Source: Pontibacillus marinus BH030004 = DSM 16465
GTDB lineage: Bacteria; Bacillota; Bacilli; Bacillales; BH030062
DNA length: 64,000 nucleotides
Direction of reading: 5' to 3'
NCBI RefSeq assembly: GCF_000425225.1
Contig: NZ_KE384333.1
Location: forward strand, 49,308-113,307
Position 1 is the stretch's first letter. Each line of letters begins with the position of its first letter. The notes below the pieces were generated by a model that saw only the letters and a program-made list of their open reading frames with translations, was not told the origin of the DNA and searched no databases. Shown here piece after piece: positions 43,061-52,485 of the stretch. A program made the position numbers and the translations under genes.

Positions 43061-43091
43061 AAAAAAGAAAAGCAATGGTGGCCTGCTTTTC
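43059..43091 (-). terminator. terminator of the sugar-acid operon
   Basis: On the minus strand GAAAAGCA pairs with TGCTTTTC and is followed by TTTTTT. The T-run merges into the Pho box. Confidence 0.75.
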
Positions 43092-43108
43092 CTTTTTATC
43101 TCTACCTA

Positions 43109-44275
43109 TTAACTTGTTAATTTCATGACCAACTGTTCCATTTCAACATCAGTCGGAATTCTACAATTGTTCTTCCTCATTGGACTGTTTTCAGAAGAGA
43201 GTGTACTTATAAGTACTTCAGTATGATAACGATCTCGCTCTACCCCATCAAGTTTTAAAGCTAATGGCGAAGAATCCACTAATGCACGATATAACCGTGC
43301 ACCTTCTCGAGCAAGCTCATTTTCATTTACTAAAGTATCTTTTGCCCCTAATGCTCTGGCTATATCAGCAAAAACTGTTTCATAATCTGAATCAAGATTA
43401 TAATCATAGATATGATAAAGTGCAATAGCTACTGCACGCCCGTGATGGAGTCCGTCCACTGTACTAAGGGCGTGGCCAATGTTATGAGCAAGCCCTGTAC
43501 CTCCATGTTCAATGGCAACACCAGCAAGAGCTGCTCCAACTAATAGATTTTCACGAGCTTGGAGATTTTCAGGCTTTTCTAATGCAATAGGTAAATCATT
43601 TGATAGTAAGCGAATCGCCTGCATGGCCATACCCTGAATAAATGGGTTTGTATTTTGACTCGTTGCTGCCTCAATTGCATGCACAATAGCATCCAACCCT
43701 GTTGCTGCAGTTAAATGTGGAGGAAGTTTAACCGTTAAGGATGGATCAAGAATAGCGATTTCTGGTGCCATTAAAGCATCCCACCCCCATAACTTACGAT
43801 GCTTTTCATCTGAAAATATGACCGTACTGGTTACTTCAGCTCCTGTACCAGCTGTCGTTGGAATACCAACCACATTTACCTTTTTCTCTGGAAAAGGATT
43901 TGCCCCTAGGGCGTAATTCGAAACAGAATCCTCTCCACCAGCAACCATGGCTGCTGTTTTGGCAACATCTAGAGGTGATCCTCCTCCAACACCAAGTACA
44001 ACATCACTATTGGTATCACGAATCATTTGAGCCACTTCATCGATTTCTGCCATAGTTGGATTGCTTTGCACATTATCAAAGATATGAACCTCATAACCTT
44101 TATCTATTAGGCTTTTTTCAATAGGTTGTGTTAATCCCGATTTAACTAGAAAGGCATCGCTTACGATAATGGCTTTTTTTGCTGTTGTACGTGAAGCTAC
44201 AATTTCTCCTACTTCTGCTGATTTATTAGCTCCAACGTGTACAGCTGTGCGCAGTTGAAATTGATAAGGAATCAT
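43109..44275 (-). CDS. iron-containing (group III) alcohol dehydrogenase
   Basis: 388 residues, NAD(P)-dependent metal alcohol dehydrogenase, cytoplasmic. Seen: GVGGGSPLDVAKTAAM (nucleotide loop), TTAGTGAEVTSTVIF, GLDAIVHAIEAATS (metal Asp and His), GGTGLAHNIGHALS and DGLHHGRAVAIAL (metal His residues). Relatives include 1,3-propanediol, lactaldehyde and maleylacetate reductases. ATG at 44275 with GAGGAGGAG upstream; an upstream in-frame start at 44299 overlaps the RBS. It lies 36 bases after the dehydratase gene in one operon, so it may reduce a keto or aldehyde product of that pathway. Confidence 0.87.
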   Translation of the reverse strand: MIPYQFQLRTAVHVGANKSAEVGEIVASRTTAKKAIIVSDAFLVKSGLTQPIEKSLIDKGYEVHIFDNVQSNPTMAEIDEVAQMIRDTNSDVVLGVGGGSPLDVAKTAAMVAGGEDSVSNYALGANPFPEKKVNVVGIPTTAGTGAEVTSTVIFSDEKHRKLWGWDALMAPEIAILDPSLTVKLPPHLTAATGLDAIVHAIEAATSQNTNPFIQGMAMQAIRLLSNDLPIALEKPENLQARENLLVGAALAGVAIEHGGTGLAHNIGHALSTVDGLHHGRAVAIALYHIYDYNLDSDYETVFADIARALGAKDTLVNENELAREGARLYRALVDSSPLALKLDGVERDRYHTEVLISTLSSENSPMRKNNCRIPTDVEMEQLVMKLTS

Positions 44276-44311
44276 CACGTCTCCTCCTCTCTTTTTCAAT
44301 ACTTTGATTGG

Positions 44312-45448
44312 TTATTGTTTTTCACCTACATAGGCACTGTTAATTTCGTATTTCTTCAATGCTTCTTCGTCAAGTTCAATTCCTAAACCAGGCTTTTGTG
44401 GTACGTGAACAAATCCATCAGCATCTACAGATAGCTTTTCTTTCTGGATATAGTCACGACGGTCAATTGTCCATGTTGGAGGATCGTATGGGAACTCTAA
44501 GTAAGGACAATCACTGACACCAGCGGCTAGATGTAGGTTCGCTAATACGCCTATTCCGTTACTCCACGTGTGAGGGCTGAACCAAGCTCCGTTTGCTTGG
44601 ACATATTCAGCGATTTTCTTAACACCTGTAATACCACCTGAAAGAGCAACGTCTGGCTGATAGACATCAAGAGATCCACGGTTGGCCATTTCACGAAAAT
44701 CATGCCATCTGCGGTTCATTTCTCCACCTGCAATACGAATTCCAGACATTTCACGAAGACGTTTCATTTCATCAAACTGCTCATGCGGTAAAGGTTCTTC
44801 TAACCAGAAAACATTAAGCTGTTCAAGCTCTTTAGAAACTTGATATGCTTTCTTTAGATCCCATGTACGCTCAACATCCCACGGCATCTTCCATCCTTGG
44901 TTCGCATCAACCATGATCTCAATTTTGTTTCCAACAGCTTTACGAACTTCTTCAATTACTTTTATGTCATCTCGTACATCGTCGTGATGGAAACGGATTT
45001 TCATTGCTTTATAGCCTTCTTCAATAAAACGTTGAGCACGCTCTGCACGTACTTCAGGAGATACAATCTCACCATTAGAAGCGTAAGCATAAAGTTTCTT
45101 TTGCTTACCCCCGACAAGTTCAGCTACAGGTTTACCCGTTGCCTTACCCATAAGGTCCCATAATGCTAAATCAAGTGGCCAACAACGTCCGTAGTGGAAA
45201 TCAATATTATCTAACACCTTATTGTGGCGCTCGATATCAAATGGATCCTGGCCAATAAAGAGATGCTCATGTCCTTGGAAGCCAAACATTAAGTCCCCTG
45301 AACCTACACCTGTAATGCCTTCATCTGTATGAACAAAAACAAGTGTTGTCGCGAATTTTTTTCGAGGGGCCGGGTCCCATGCCGCTTTAAATGGTGGGTC
45401 TAGCGGCATTGCATATTGTTTGATTTCAATCGATGTAATTTTCATCAT
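44312..45448 (-). CDS. enolase-superfamily sugar-acid dehydratase (mandelate racemase type)
   Basis: 378 residues. The capping domain starts MKITSIEIKQY; the barrel has a KIR motif (YKAMKIRFHH), metal ligands in VDANQGW, WLEEPLPHE and AGGEMN, and a catalytic-type His in SPHTWSNGIG. Mandelate-racemase subgroup enzymes of this kind dehydrate sugar acids or isomerise lactones. Substrate not assigned; the partner alcohol dehydrogenase and the AraC regulator opposite suggest a catabolic operon for a sugar acid. Two adjacent ATG codons (45448, 45445) follow AAAGGGTTGAG; either fits. Confidence 0.85.
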   Translation of the reverse strand: MMKITSIEIKQYAMPLDPPFKAAWDPAPRKKFATTLVFVHTDEGITGVGSGDLMFGFQGHEHLFIGQDPFDIERHNKVLDNIDFHYGRCWPLDLALWDLMGKATGKPVAELVGGKQKKLYAYASNGEIVSPEVRAERAQRFIEEGYKAMKIRFHHDDVRDDIKVIEEVRKAVGNKIEIMVDANQGWKMPWDVERTWDLKKAYQVSKELEQLNVFWLEEPLPHEQFDEMKRLREMSGIRIAGGEMNRRWHDFREMANRGSLDVYQPDVALSGGITGVKKIAEYVQANGAWFSPHTWSNGIGVLANLHLAAGVSDCPYLEFPYDPPTWTIDRRDYIQKEKLSVDADGFVHVPQKPGLGIELDEEALKKYEINSAYVGEKQ

Positions 45449-45604
45449 CTCAACCCTTTCAGTTTGTGTTATTTATCTAAAACAATCATTAATGGATATC
45501 CGTTTTTTTGTCGTTTATAATGGTATGTTAAAAGAACTATGAAGGAAAAAACATGCACGAACCTCACATAAATATATACTTTTTTTCAGAAAGAAGGATT
45601 TGGT

Positions 45605-46375
45605 TTGCATTCACAATCGATAACGATTCATCAACATACATATTGGAACCCTTTAGAATACTTTTCTTTATCACAAGATATTTATGAGGAATGGTCTGTT
45701 TTTTGTATAGAGGAAGGAACCCTCCATTACCAATTAGGAGATGAAAAAGGGACTGCTTCTTTTGGGGATATATTAATTTGTCCCCCAAATATACCAATGA
45801 ACAGGTACACGGAGGGATCACTCAAGTTTCACTTCATACGTTTTACTCCACCTGATTCATTTCAGATGTTACCTGGTATTATCCCAATTAAGAATAAAGA
45901 TAGGTTAAGAACAACGTATGAGTATCTTCAACGTTTTGCGTTTTTAGAAACTTCTCATATCAATGAATTTAAGGCTGACTTATTACTAGATATGTTCTGG
46001 ATGTATGATATTGAACACCATAAACCAGAGATTAGTGAGATCGATACCGTACATGATCCATTGATTGTAGAGGCTTTGAAGATGATGCAAGAGAGATCAG
46101 ATGAACCCATTTCTATTAAGGAGATTACACCCGAGCTTGGATTAAGTGATGTCCAATTTTCTCGACGCTTCTATAAAGCAATAGGGGTAAAGCCGATGGA
46201 TTACTTAACTTCTCTACGCATGCGAAAAGCTCGCAAGTATTTGCTGGAGACAGATAAAACTATGGAGGATATTGCTGAGAGCATTGGGTATCAGAATGGA
46301 TTTTATTTTAGTCGAATCTTTAAGAAAAAGGTTGGGGTCACGCCTTCTGAATTTCGGAAGAAGCATCGAAAATGA
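45605..46375 (+). CDS. AraC-family transcriptional regulator
   Basis: 256 residues. The N-terminal cupin sensor (about 10-95; GTLHYQLGDEKGTASFGDIL, CPPNIPMNRYT) precedes two HTH motifs at the C-terminus: ISIKEITPELGLSDVQFSRR and TMEDIAESIGYQNGFYFSRI, followed by FKKKVGVTPSEFRKK. The start is TTG at 45605 with GAAGGA 7 bases upstream; no ATG is near. Divergent from the dehydratase operon across about 155 bases, so it probably activates that operon in response to its substrate. Confidence 0.88.
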   Translation: MHSQSITIHQHTYWNPLEYFSLSQDIYEEWSVFCIEEGTLHYQLGDEKGTASFGDILICPPNIPMNRYTEGSLKFHFIRFTPPDSFQMLPGIIPIKNKDRLRTTYEYLQRFAFLETSHINEFKADLLLDMFWMYDIEHHKPEISEIDTVHDPLIVEALKMMQERSDEPISIKEITPELGLSDVQFSRRFYKAIGVKPMDYLTSLRMRKARKYLLETDKTMEDIAESIGYQNGFYFSRIFKKKVGVTPSEFRKKHRK

Positions 46376-46384
46376 TTCATGCTA

Positions 46385-46555
46385 AGGTTATGAGCGGTTT
46401 GGGGTGATTTGCGGGCGGGCGAGCACTGTTTTCGGGCTGCTGTGATGAATTTACGAGCGGGTCAGCTTCACTTGCGGGCGATTTGCAGCTTTTTCGAGCG
46501 CAAAGGCTTCATTTACGATCGGTTTTCCTGCTTTTATGAGCGATACACAAGTCAT
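46385..46555. repeat. degenerate GAGCG/GGGCG-type intergenic repeats
   Basis: Loosely repeated 20-28 base blocks such as GAGCGGTTTGGGG, GCGGGCGATTTGCAG, GAGCGGGTCAGCTTC and TACGATCGGTTTTCC. Much higher in G than the flanks. No RBS-led ORF. Comparable short degenerate blocks are common in Bacillaceae gaps; function unknown. Confidence 0.5.
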
Positions 46556-46598
46556 GTAAAAAATCCCCTGTCACGCCAACAAGGCATAACAAGGGATT
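46556..46598 (-). terminator. terminator of the aldehyde dehydrogenase gene
   Basis: Minus strand AATCCCTTGT...GCC pairs with GGC...ACAGGGGATT and is followed by TTTTTTACAT. Confidence 0.8.
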
Positions 46599-46604
46599 CC
46601 GTGT

Positions 46605-48044
46605 TTAATAACTCAAATAAACAGTTTTCTTTTGCAAGAATGCTTCAAACCCATATTTCCCATCATCTCCACCAATACCAGATTGCTTCCAACCTGTGTG
46701 ATAGCCTTGGAATGCTTCTCCTTGCTGACGGTTTACATACACCTCACCAGATTCAATTTCGCTTGTAAAACGCATGACAGATGGATAATGGTTTGTATAA
46801 ACGTTAGATGTTAAGCCATAAATCGTATCATTTGCCATCTCAATTGCTTCATCGATTGTTTCAAAAGTGACAATTGGTAGGACAGGACCAAATACTTCTT
46901 CACGTACAACATCCATATCTTGCGTACAGTTATCGAGTAGTGTTGGTGGATAGAAGCTTTGAGGCATGCCCTTGATGAAATCTCCACCTGTTAACACCTT
47001 AGCGCCTTGGTCTAGAGATTTTTGAACAATCTTATGAACACGGCGACCATCATTTTCTGTCACAAGAGGCCCCATGGTAATGTCAGGGTTCTCAAGTCCA
47101 TCTCCTACTTCAAATGATTCAAATGCTTTTTTCAATTTTTCGGTCAGCTTATCTTTAACAGAGTTGTGTACATAAACACGCTCTGTATTATTACAAATCT
47201 GGCCACTATTTGCTAAGCGACCACTTGCAATCGCTTCTACAGCTAAATCAAGGTCTGCATCATCCATCACGATCGCTGGCGCTTTCCCACCTAACTCTAG
47301 GGAAGTTCGTGCAACATGACTTGCTGCTTGGGCTGCAACTCGTTTTCCTACAGCTGTACTCCCAGTAAAGGTAACCATGCTTACGCCTTCCGATCCTGTT
47401 AACTCATCGCCTATTTCTTCATCTTCACCGGTAATAACGTTTACGACTCCTTTAGGAAATCCAGCTTTCTCGAATAGTTTCGCATATTCTAGAGCAGATG
47501 TTGGAGATTTCACACTTGGTTTAATGACTACTGTGTTACCTGCTAATAGAGCAGGCACTAGTTTACGTGTTAGAACATAAATTGGGAAGTTCCAAGGAAC
47601 AATGCAAAGCACTGTACCAATTGGTTCTTTCGTAATTAAGATCTTTTCATTACTCGTATCTGGATCAACAACGTCCCCTTCTATGCGACGCGCCCACTGA
47701 CGTTGGTAATCTGCAATAGCTGCTGCAGCTCCAACCTCACCTTTTGCGCTATTCAATGGTTTCCCCATTTCACTCGCAATAGCATGCCCAATGAGGGATT
47801 GGTTTTCTTCATCATTCAATAGTTCTACTAAGTTATTAATATAAGAAGCCCGTTCTATAGAAGGGAGCTTCTTCCAAGACTTAAATGCTTCATTAGCACT
47901 TTGAACAACATGCTCTACATCTTCTTTTGTACCAGCAGGAACCTGTGCAACAACATCACCGTTTGCTGGAGATGTAACGTCCATCATTTCCTGGTTTGAG
48001 CTTTTTGTAAATTCACCGTTTTTATATAGTTGATAGGTTTTCAT
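46605..48044 (-). CDS. aldA: aldehyde dehydrogenase, AldA-like (lactaldehyde/glycolaldehyde type)
   Basis: 479 residues, the same length as E. coli AldA, and alike along its whole length. Motifs: PWNFPIYVLTRKLVPALLAG, TFTGSTAVG, LELGGKAPAIVMDDADLD (general-base Glu), NSGQICNNTERVYV (catalytic Cys), EEVFGPVLP and the AldA-like ending GFEAFLQKKTVYLS. It oxidises short hydroxyaldehydes with NAD+, as arise from fucose, rhamnose or glycol breakdown. GAGGTGGG before the ATG. Monocistronic; it could serve the nearby sugar-acid operon. Confidence 0.85.
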   Translation of the reverse strand: MKTYQLYKNGEFTKSSNQEMMDVTSPANGDVVAQVPAGTKEDVEHVVQSANEAFKSWKKLPSIERASYINNLVELLNDEENQSLIGHAIASEMGKPLNSAKGEVGAAAAIADYQRQWARRIEGDVVDPDTSNEKILITKEPIGTVLCIVPWNFPIYVLTRKLVPALLAGNTVVIKPSVKSPTSALEYAKLFEKAGFPKGVVNVITGEDEEIGDELTGSEGVSMVTFTGSTAVGKRVAAQAASHVARTSLELGGKAPAIVMDDADLDLAVEAIASGRLANSGQICNNTERVYVHNSVKDKLTEKLKKAFESFEVGDGLENPDITMGPLVTENDGRRVHKIVQKSLDQGAKVLTGGDFIKGMPQSFYPPTLLDNCTQDMDVVREEVFGPVLPIVTFETIDEAIEMANDTIYGLTSNVYTNHYPSVMRFTSEIESGEVYVNRQQGEAFQGYHTGWKQSGIGGDDGKYGFEAFLQKKTVYLSY

Positions 48045-48378
48045 GTGTACCCACCTCTTTGATTTGCTTTTTATATTGCCGTATCTGTTTAAATCTAATT
48101 GTAAAGAGTTCTTCTATAATGTTACATAACCTTTTCCTTCAACTATTTATACATTATTTCAGTAGCAGCTTTATTCATTTTTCTTATTTAATGGCTTCCT
48201 TACCCTAACTTTATACACTACATATATGCTATATATCTTCCTACGCTTATCGCATCTCCCCCTAAAATATTAAAAATTACTAATACCCCTAAAGGTTCAC
48301 AAAACGTTTAAAGAATAGGTGAAGAAGCATCTTAAAAAAGGTTTATAATAAAGGTAGAAAGAGAAAGGAGTTGAGAGT
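48045..48378. other. intergenic region with divergent promoters
   Basis: 334 AT-rich bases between aldA and the small secreted protein. A TATAAT at 48344-48349 fits a -10 box for the plus-strand gene. No cre, dyad or small ORF stands out. Confidence 0.4.
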
Positions 48379-48696
48379 ATGAAAAAACGAATTGCTAGCT
48401 TATTTACAGCCGTATTAGTAGTAGGTATTGCAACTTCAGCTTTTGCACATGGTAGTGAAAATGAAGGTAATACAGCAGATTTCAACTTCTTACATCCATT
48501 TAACTTTGAAGAAATGCTCCCCATTATGAAGGACATGCATCCGAATTTTGAAGATGAAGATTTTGAACAAATGTTCAGGGATTGTCATGGGGATGGTGGA
48601 CAACGCCAACCTGAACACAACGAGGATTATTTTGATCAAATGCCACATAACTATGGACAGGACCAACAAACTAGAAATGGAATGATGGGCTGGTAA
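48379..48696 (+). CDS. small secreted acidic Met/His-containing protein
   Basis: 105 residues: a signal peptide (RIASLFTAVLVVGIATSAFA, cleavage likely after AFA) and an acidic mature part with FNFEEMLPIMKDMHPNFEDE and a single Cys in FRDCHGDGG, then a Gln/Asn/His-rich tail ending NGMMGW. No named family recognised with certainty. The Met and His content could suit metal binding outside the cell. AAAGGAG before the ATG, strong terminator after it. Confidence 0.7.
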   Translation: MKKRIASLFTAVLVVGIATSAFAHGSENEGNTADFNFLHPFNFEEMLPIMKDMHPNFEDEDFEQMFRDCHGDGGQRQPEHNEDYFDQMPHNYGQDQQTRNGMMGW

Positions 48697-48708
48697 CTTA
48701 ATAAAATC

Positions 48709-48747
48709 AACAAACCCGGGCTGTAAACATTACAGCCCGGGTTTGTT
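48709..48747. terminator. terminator after the secreted acidic protein gene
   Basis: AACAAACCCGGGCTGTAA pairs perfectly with TTACAGCCCGGGTTTGTT around ACA, an 18-bp stem. Confidence 0.9.
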
Positions 48748-48878
48748 TGCAGTTAATAAACGTGAGGCAAAGATCTACTAAAAGATAAGGTGAACCGGCT
48801 TGGTTCCCTACTCTCCTCTTATTTGTGAATTCTGTTAAAATAATGGCGTAAATAATACTAGAACTTGGAGTGAATAAT

Positions 48879-49865
48879 GTGGTTCGATTTGGAATTATCG
48901 GAACTAATAGCATAACCGAAGAAATGTTACATGCAGCTAAACATGTAGAAGGTTTTGAGCTTCGTGCTGTATATTCTCGAACGGAAGAAAAGGCAAAATC
49001 TTTCGCAAAACAATACGACATTCATCTAACATACACAAGTATAGAAGAACTAGCCAAAAGCGAAGAAATTGATGCAGTCTATATTGCAAGTCCAAATTCG
49101 TTTCACGTGGAACAATCTGTACTCTTGATGGATCATGGTAAGCATGTGTTGTGCGAAAAACCTATTGCTTCTAACTCATCAGAAGTTCAAACAATGATTG
49201 ATGCCGCTAAACGCAATGGCGTTACCTTAATGGAAGCCATGAAAACGACCTTTTTACCAAACTTCCAGCAAATCCAACAATACATGAAGCGTATTGGCAC
49301 CATTCGACGTTACGCTGTACAGTTTTCAAAATACTCCTCTCGATATGACGCTTATCGCCGCGGGGAAGTCTTGAATGCCTTTAATCCTAAGTTTTCAAAC
49401 GGATCCCTTATGGATTTAGGCATATATGGGTTGTATCCAATGATAACGTTGTTTGGAAAACCTAACACTGTGAAGGCAAATGCAGTAATGCTATCTTCAG
49501 GTGTGGATGGTGAAGGAACCGTTCTTGCATCTTATTCAGAAATGGAAGCTGTCGTATCTCATTCTAAAATTAGTACGTCATATGTGCCATGTGAAATTCA
49601 AGGAGAAGATGGCACGATTGTATTTAATCATATGGGAGAACCAACTGAAGTTAAGGTACATTGGAAAGATGGCTCTACTGAAGACATTTCAGTTGAAACC
49701 TCCCTTCCCCCAATGGCTTATGAAGTTCATGAGCTTGTTAGCTTGGTACAAAACGGTGAGCAAGAGTCTAGCGTGAACACATGGGAGCGCTCCCTACAAA
49801 CCAGCCTTGTTATGGAAGAGGCTAGGAAACAGTTTGGGCTAGTATATGAAGCTGATCGTAAATAA
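48879..49865 (+). CDS. Gfo/Idh/MocA family oxidoreductase
   Basis: 328 residues, cytoplasmic. Rossmann start VVRFGIIGTNSITEEML, VYIASPNSFH, CEKPIASNS (catalytic-type Lys), and the C-terminal NGSLMDLGIYGLYP, where Asp is kept and the usual GxH is replaced by GLY. Relatives such as YulF oxidise sugars or are uncharacterised. GTG at 48879 is 8 bases after GGAG; an in-frame GTG at 48870 overlaps that site. Distinct from the other family member at 8304-9260. Monocistronic. Confidence 0.82.
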   Translation: MVRFGIIGTNSITEEMLHAAKHVEGFELRAVYSRTEEKAKSFAKQYDIHLTYTSIEELAKSEEIDAVYIASPNSFHVEQSVLLMDHGKHVLCEKPIASNSSEVQTMIDAAKRNGVTLMEAMKTTFLPNFQQIQQYMKRIGTIRRYAVQFSKYSSRYDAYRRGEVLNAFNPKFSNGSLMDLGIYGLYPMITLFGKPNTVKANAVMLSSGVDGEGTVLASYSEMEAVVSHSKISTSYVPCEIQGEDGTIVFNHMGEPTEVKVHWKDGSTEDISVETSLPPMAYEVHELVSLVQNGEQESSVNTWERSLQTSLVMEEARKQFGLVYEADRK

Positions 49866-49871
49866 TCGTTT

Positions 49872-49903
49872 AAAGTGTGAGGGATGACCCTCACACTTTT
49901 TTG
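49872..49903 (+). terminator. terminator after the Idh/MocA gene
   Basis: AAAGTGTGAGGG pairs with CCCTCACACTTT around ATGA, followed by TTT. Confidence 0.9.
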
Positions 49904-49958
49904 TGGTTATGTAATAAAAACCAGATCACCTATAACTGGTAACCTGGTTCATTTCAAC

Positions 49959-51242
49959 TTATATAATCCCAATAGCGGTAAGCAAAATCACAAACGCAAG
50001 AGCGATAATTGGAATAAGCACACCAACTACAAATATATCTTTATAGCTGTCTTTGTGCGTCATACCTGTGATTGCAAATAAAGTAAGAACTGCTCCGTTG
50101 TGAGGCAGTACATCCAGTCCACCTGAAGATAAGGATGCAACACGGTGGAAGGCTTCTGGACTCACACCTGTATTCATAGCAATTTCATAGTACTTATCAC
50201 CAAGAGCTTCTAGTGCGATTCCCATACCACCTGATGCAGAGCCTGTCGCTCCGGCAAGAATGTTAACTGAGATCGCTTCTGAAATTAATGGGTGACCTTT
50301 TACGCCCATTAATAGTTCTGTTAATTTTTCGAAACCTGGAACAGCACGTACAACTGTACCGAACCCAACTGCGGCACTTGTATTAATAATCGCAATAACG
50401 GAACCACTCGCACCACTATTAATCGCAGTAACAAAGCGTTTGAATTTTGAGATATTTAACACCATGATAAGTAAAATTCCTAAGATAAGCGCAGTAATGA
50501 CATCTAATTCAAACACATTTAATGTAATGAGCACTGTTAAAAGTGGTAAGAAAGATAATAGCCAGTGCGGCACCTTGTCGTCCACTTTCAAATTTGAAGT
50601 ATCTTTTGGCTCTGTAAACACTTCACCATTTGCTTTCAATTTCTTCTCTTGCCAACGTAGATATAGATAGCCGCCAACAGCCATGATGATCGCAGCGATT
50701 ATTCCCATTGCTGGTGCTGCTGTTGGAGTTGTTTTGAAATACTCCATCGGAATCAGGTTTTGAATCTGAGGCGTACCTGGCAGCGCTGTCATTGTAAACG
50801 TAAACGCACCTAGTGCTACGGTTGCTGGGATAAGCTTACGACTTATGTTTGCTTCACGGAAAAGAGAAATGGCTAATGGATAAACCGCGAATACCACAAC
50901 GAATAAACTAACTCCTCCATATGTTAAAACGGCTGCGGAAGCAAGTACTCCCAGAATAGCACGCTGTGTTCCAATAACTTTTGTCATAGCCACGGCTACT
51001 GATCGAGCCATGCCTGTGTCTTCCATTAACTTACCAAAAATGGCACCAAGCATGAATACTGGGAACCATGACTTTGCGAATGAAACAAATCCACCCATAT
51101 ACGTATCTTTATAAGCTTCTAATAAATCCAATCCACCTGTAAGAGCAACGACCCCTGCTGAGATCGGTGCAATCCAGATAATGGACCAGCCTAAATAAGC
51201 TAGTACCATTAGGACAACAAGTCCTAGTAATATACCAAACAT
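49959..51242 (-). CDS. GntP-family permease, probable 3-hydroxybutyrate/acetoacetate importer
   Basis: 427 residues, about 12 TM segments, GntP/gluconate:H+ symporter family. It begins MFGILLGLVVLMVLAYLGWS; family features include FAKSWFPVFMLGAIFGKLMEDTG, LPGTPQIQNLIP, and GGLDVLPHNGAVLTLF near the C-terminus. Last gene of a ketone-body operon, 46 bases after the thiolase gene, so the substrate is more likely 3-hydroxybutyrate or acetoacetate than gluconate. Sigma-54 transcription from 54.7 kb should include it. Confidence 0.85.
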   Translation of the reverse strand: MFGILLGLVVLMVLAYLGWSIIWIAPISAGVVALTGGLDLLEAYKDTYMGGFVSFAKSWFPVFMLGAIFGKLMEDTGMARSVAVAMTKVIGTQRAILGVLASAAVLTYGGVSLFVVVFAVYPLAISLFREANISRKLIPATVALGAFTFTMTALPGTPQIQNLIPMEYFKTTPTAAPAMGIIAAIIMAVGGYLYLRWQEKKLKANGEVFTEPKDTSNLKVDDKVPHWLLSFLPLLTVLITLNVFELDVITALILGILLIMVLNISKFKRFVTAINSGASGSVIAIINTSAAVGFGTVVRAVPGFEKLTELLMGVKGHPLISEAISVNILAGATGSASGGMGIALEALGDKYYEIAMNTGVSPEAFHRVASLSSGGLDVLPHNGAVLTLFAITGMTHKDSYKDIFVVGVLIPIIALAFVILLTAIGII

Positions 51243-51288
51243 GTTTTTTCCCCCTGTATTTATGTTCGTTCAAGATGATTTTTAGAAC

Positions 51289-52467
51289 TTACTGTACTTC
51301 TACAACCATGGCGATTCCCTGACCACCTCCGATACAAAGTGAAGCTACACCGTAACGCTCACCTCTACGTTTCAACTCTTTAACGAGCGTGTAGAGAACG
51401 CGTGTACCACTCGCCCCTACTGGGTGACCAAGCGCAATCGCACCTCCGTTCATATTCACTTTATCTCGATCTAGACCTAATTCTTTTTCTACTGATAGAT
51501 ATTGAGAAGCAAATGCCTCATTCACTTCAATAAGATCCATATCGTCTAATGATAGATTTGCTTTAGCTAGAGCCGTTTTAATCGCTGGCACAGGGCCAAT
51601 GCCCATAATGGATGGGTCAACCCCTGCTACACCCCAGGAAACAATTTTAGCTAGAGGGTTTAGACCTTTTTCTTGAACAAAGTCTTCATCAGCTAAAACA
51701 ACAGCCCCAGCGCCATCGTTGATCCCACTAGCATTTCCACCCGTTACAGTTCCATCTTTTTTGAAAGCAGGCTTCAGATTCGCTAATGTTTCAGGAGTTG
51801 TATCTTCACGAATATGCTCATCTGTATCGATTACTTTTGTACCTTTTCGAGACTTCACTTCAACAGGAGCAATCTCTTCGGCAAACTTTCCACTCTCTCT
51901 TGCAGTTGCAGCCCTTTGATGGCTCTGTGCAGCGTATGCGTCTTGGTCTTCACGAGAAACCTCATATTTGTCAGCTAGATTTTCTCCCGTAACCCCCATA
52001 CCTTCACCAATATACTCATCTGTTAATGCTGCCCAGAGCATATCATCCACTTGTGGTGTACCGAGTTTTGTGCCAAATCGACTACCTCGTAATGCGTAAG
52101 GAGCTAGACTCATACTATCTACTCCACCAGCTAGTGCTGCCTTACCTTCTCCAAGCATGATCGATTGAGCTGCTGATACGACCGATTGGAGTCCCGAACC
52201 GCATAGGCGATTGACGGCAAGCGCTGGGCTCTCAATATCAAGTCCAGACTGCAATGCCACGTGTCGCGCCAAGTAAGGAGCATTCTTCGTTGAATGAATG
52301 ACATTACCTAGTACAGAAAAGTCAAGATCTGATGCATTCACCCCGCTTCGTTGAATCGCTTCTTTACTTGCTGTTACGCCTAGCTGAGTTGGATCAACAT
52401 CTTTTAAAGCACCACCAAAACTACCAAAAGGTGTGCGAGCTCCTTCTAAAATATAAACGTTCGTCAT
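51289..52467 (-). CDS. acetyl-CoA C-acetyltransferase (thiolase)
   Basis: 392 residues, biosynthetic-type length thiolase that splits acetoacetyl-CoA into two acetyl-CoA here. Active sites: Cys in VNRLCGSGLQSVV (near 88), His in NGGAIALGHPVGASGTR (near 348) and Cys in ASLCIGGGQG (near 378). GGGAA-type RBS. It lies 18 bases after the dehydrogenase gene. It completes the pathway 3-hydroxybutyrate, acetoacetate, acetoacetyl-CoA, acetyl-CoA. Confidence 0.92.
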   Translation of the reverse strand: MTNVYILEGARTPFGSFGGALKDVDPTQLGVTASKEAIQRSGVNASDLDFSVLGNVIHSTKNAPYLARHVALQSGLDIESPALAVNRLCGSGLQSVVSAAQSIMLGEGKAALAGGVDSMSLAPYALRGSRFGTKLGTPQVDDMLWAALTDEYIGEGMGVTGENLADKYEVSREDQDAYAAQSHQRAATARESGKFAEEIAPVEVKSRKGTKVIDTDEHIREDTTPETLANLKPAFKKDGTVTGGNASGINDGAGAVVLADEDFVQEKGLNPLAKIVSWGVAGVDPSIMGIGPVPAIKTALAKANLSLDDMDLIEVNEAFASQYLSVEKELGLDRDKVNMNGGAIALGHPVGASGTRVLYTLVKELKRRGERYGVASLCIGGGQGIAMVVEVQ

Positions 52468-52485
52468 GTTGAGTTTCCCCTTTCT

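Noticed and set aside
46409..46768. 119-codon ORF across the G-rich repeats and into aldA
   Set aside because: It runs through the aldA terminator and antisense to aldA; no RBS.
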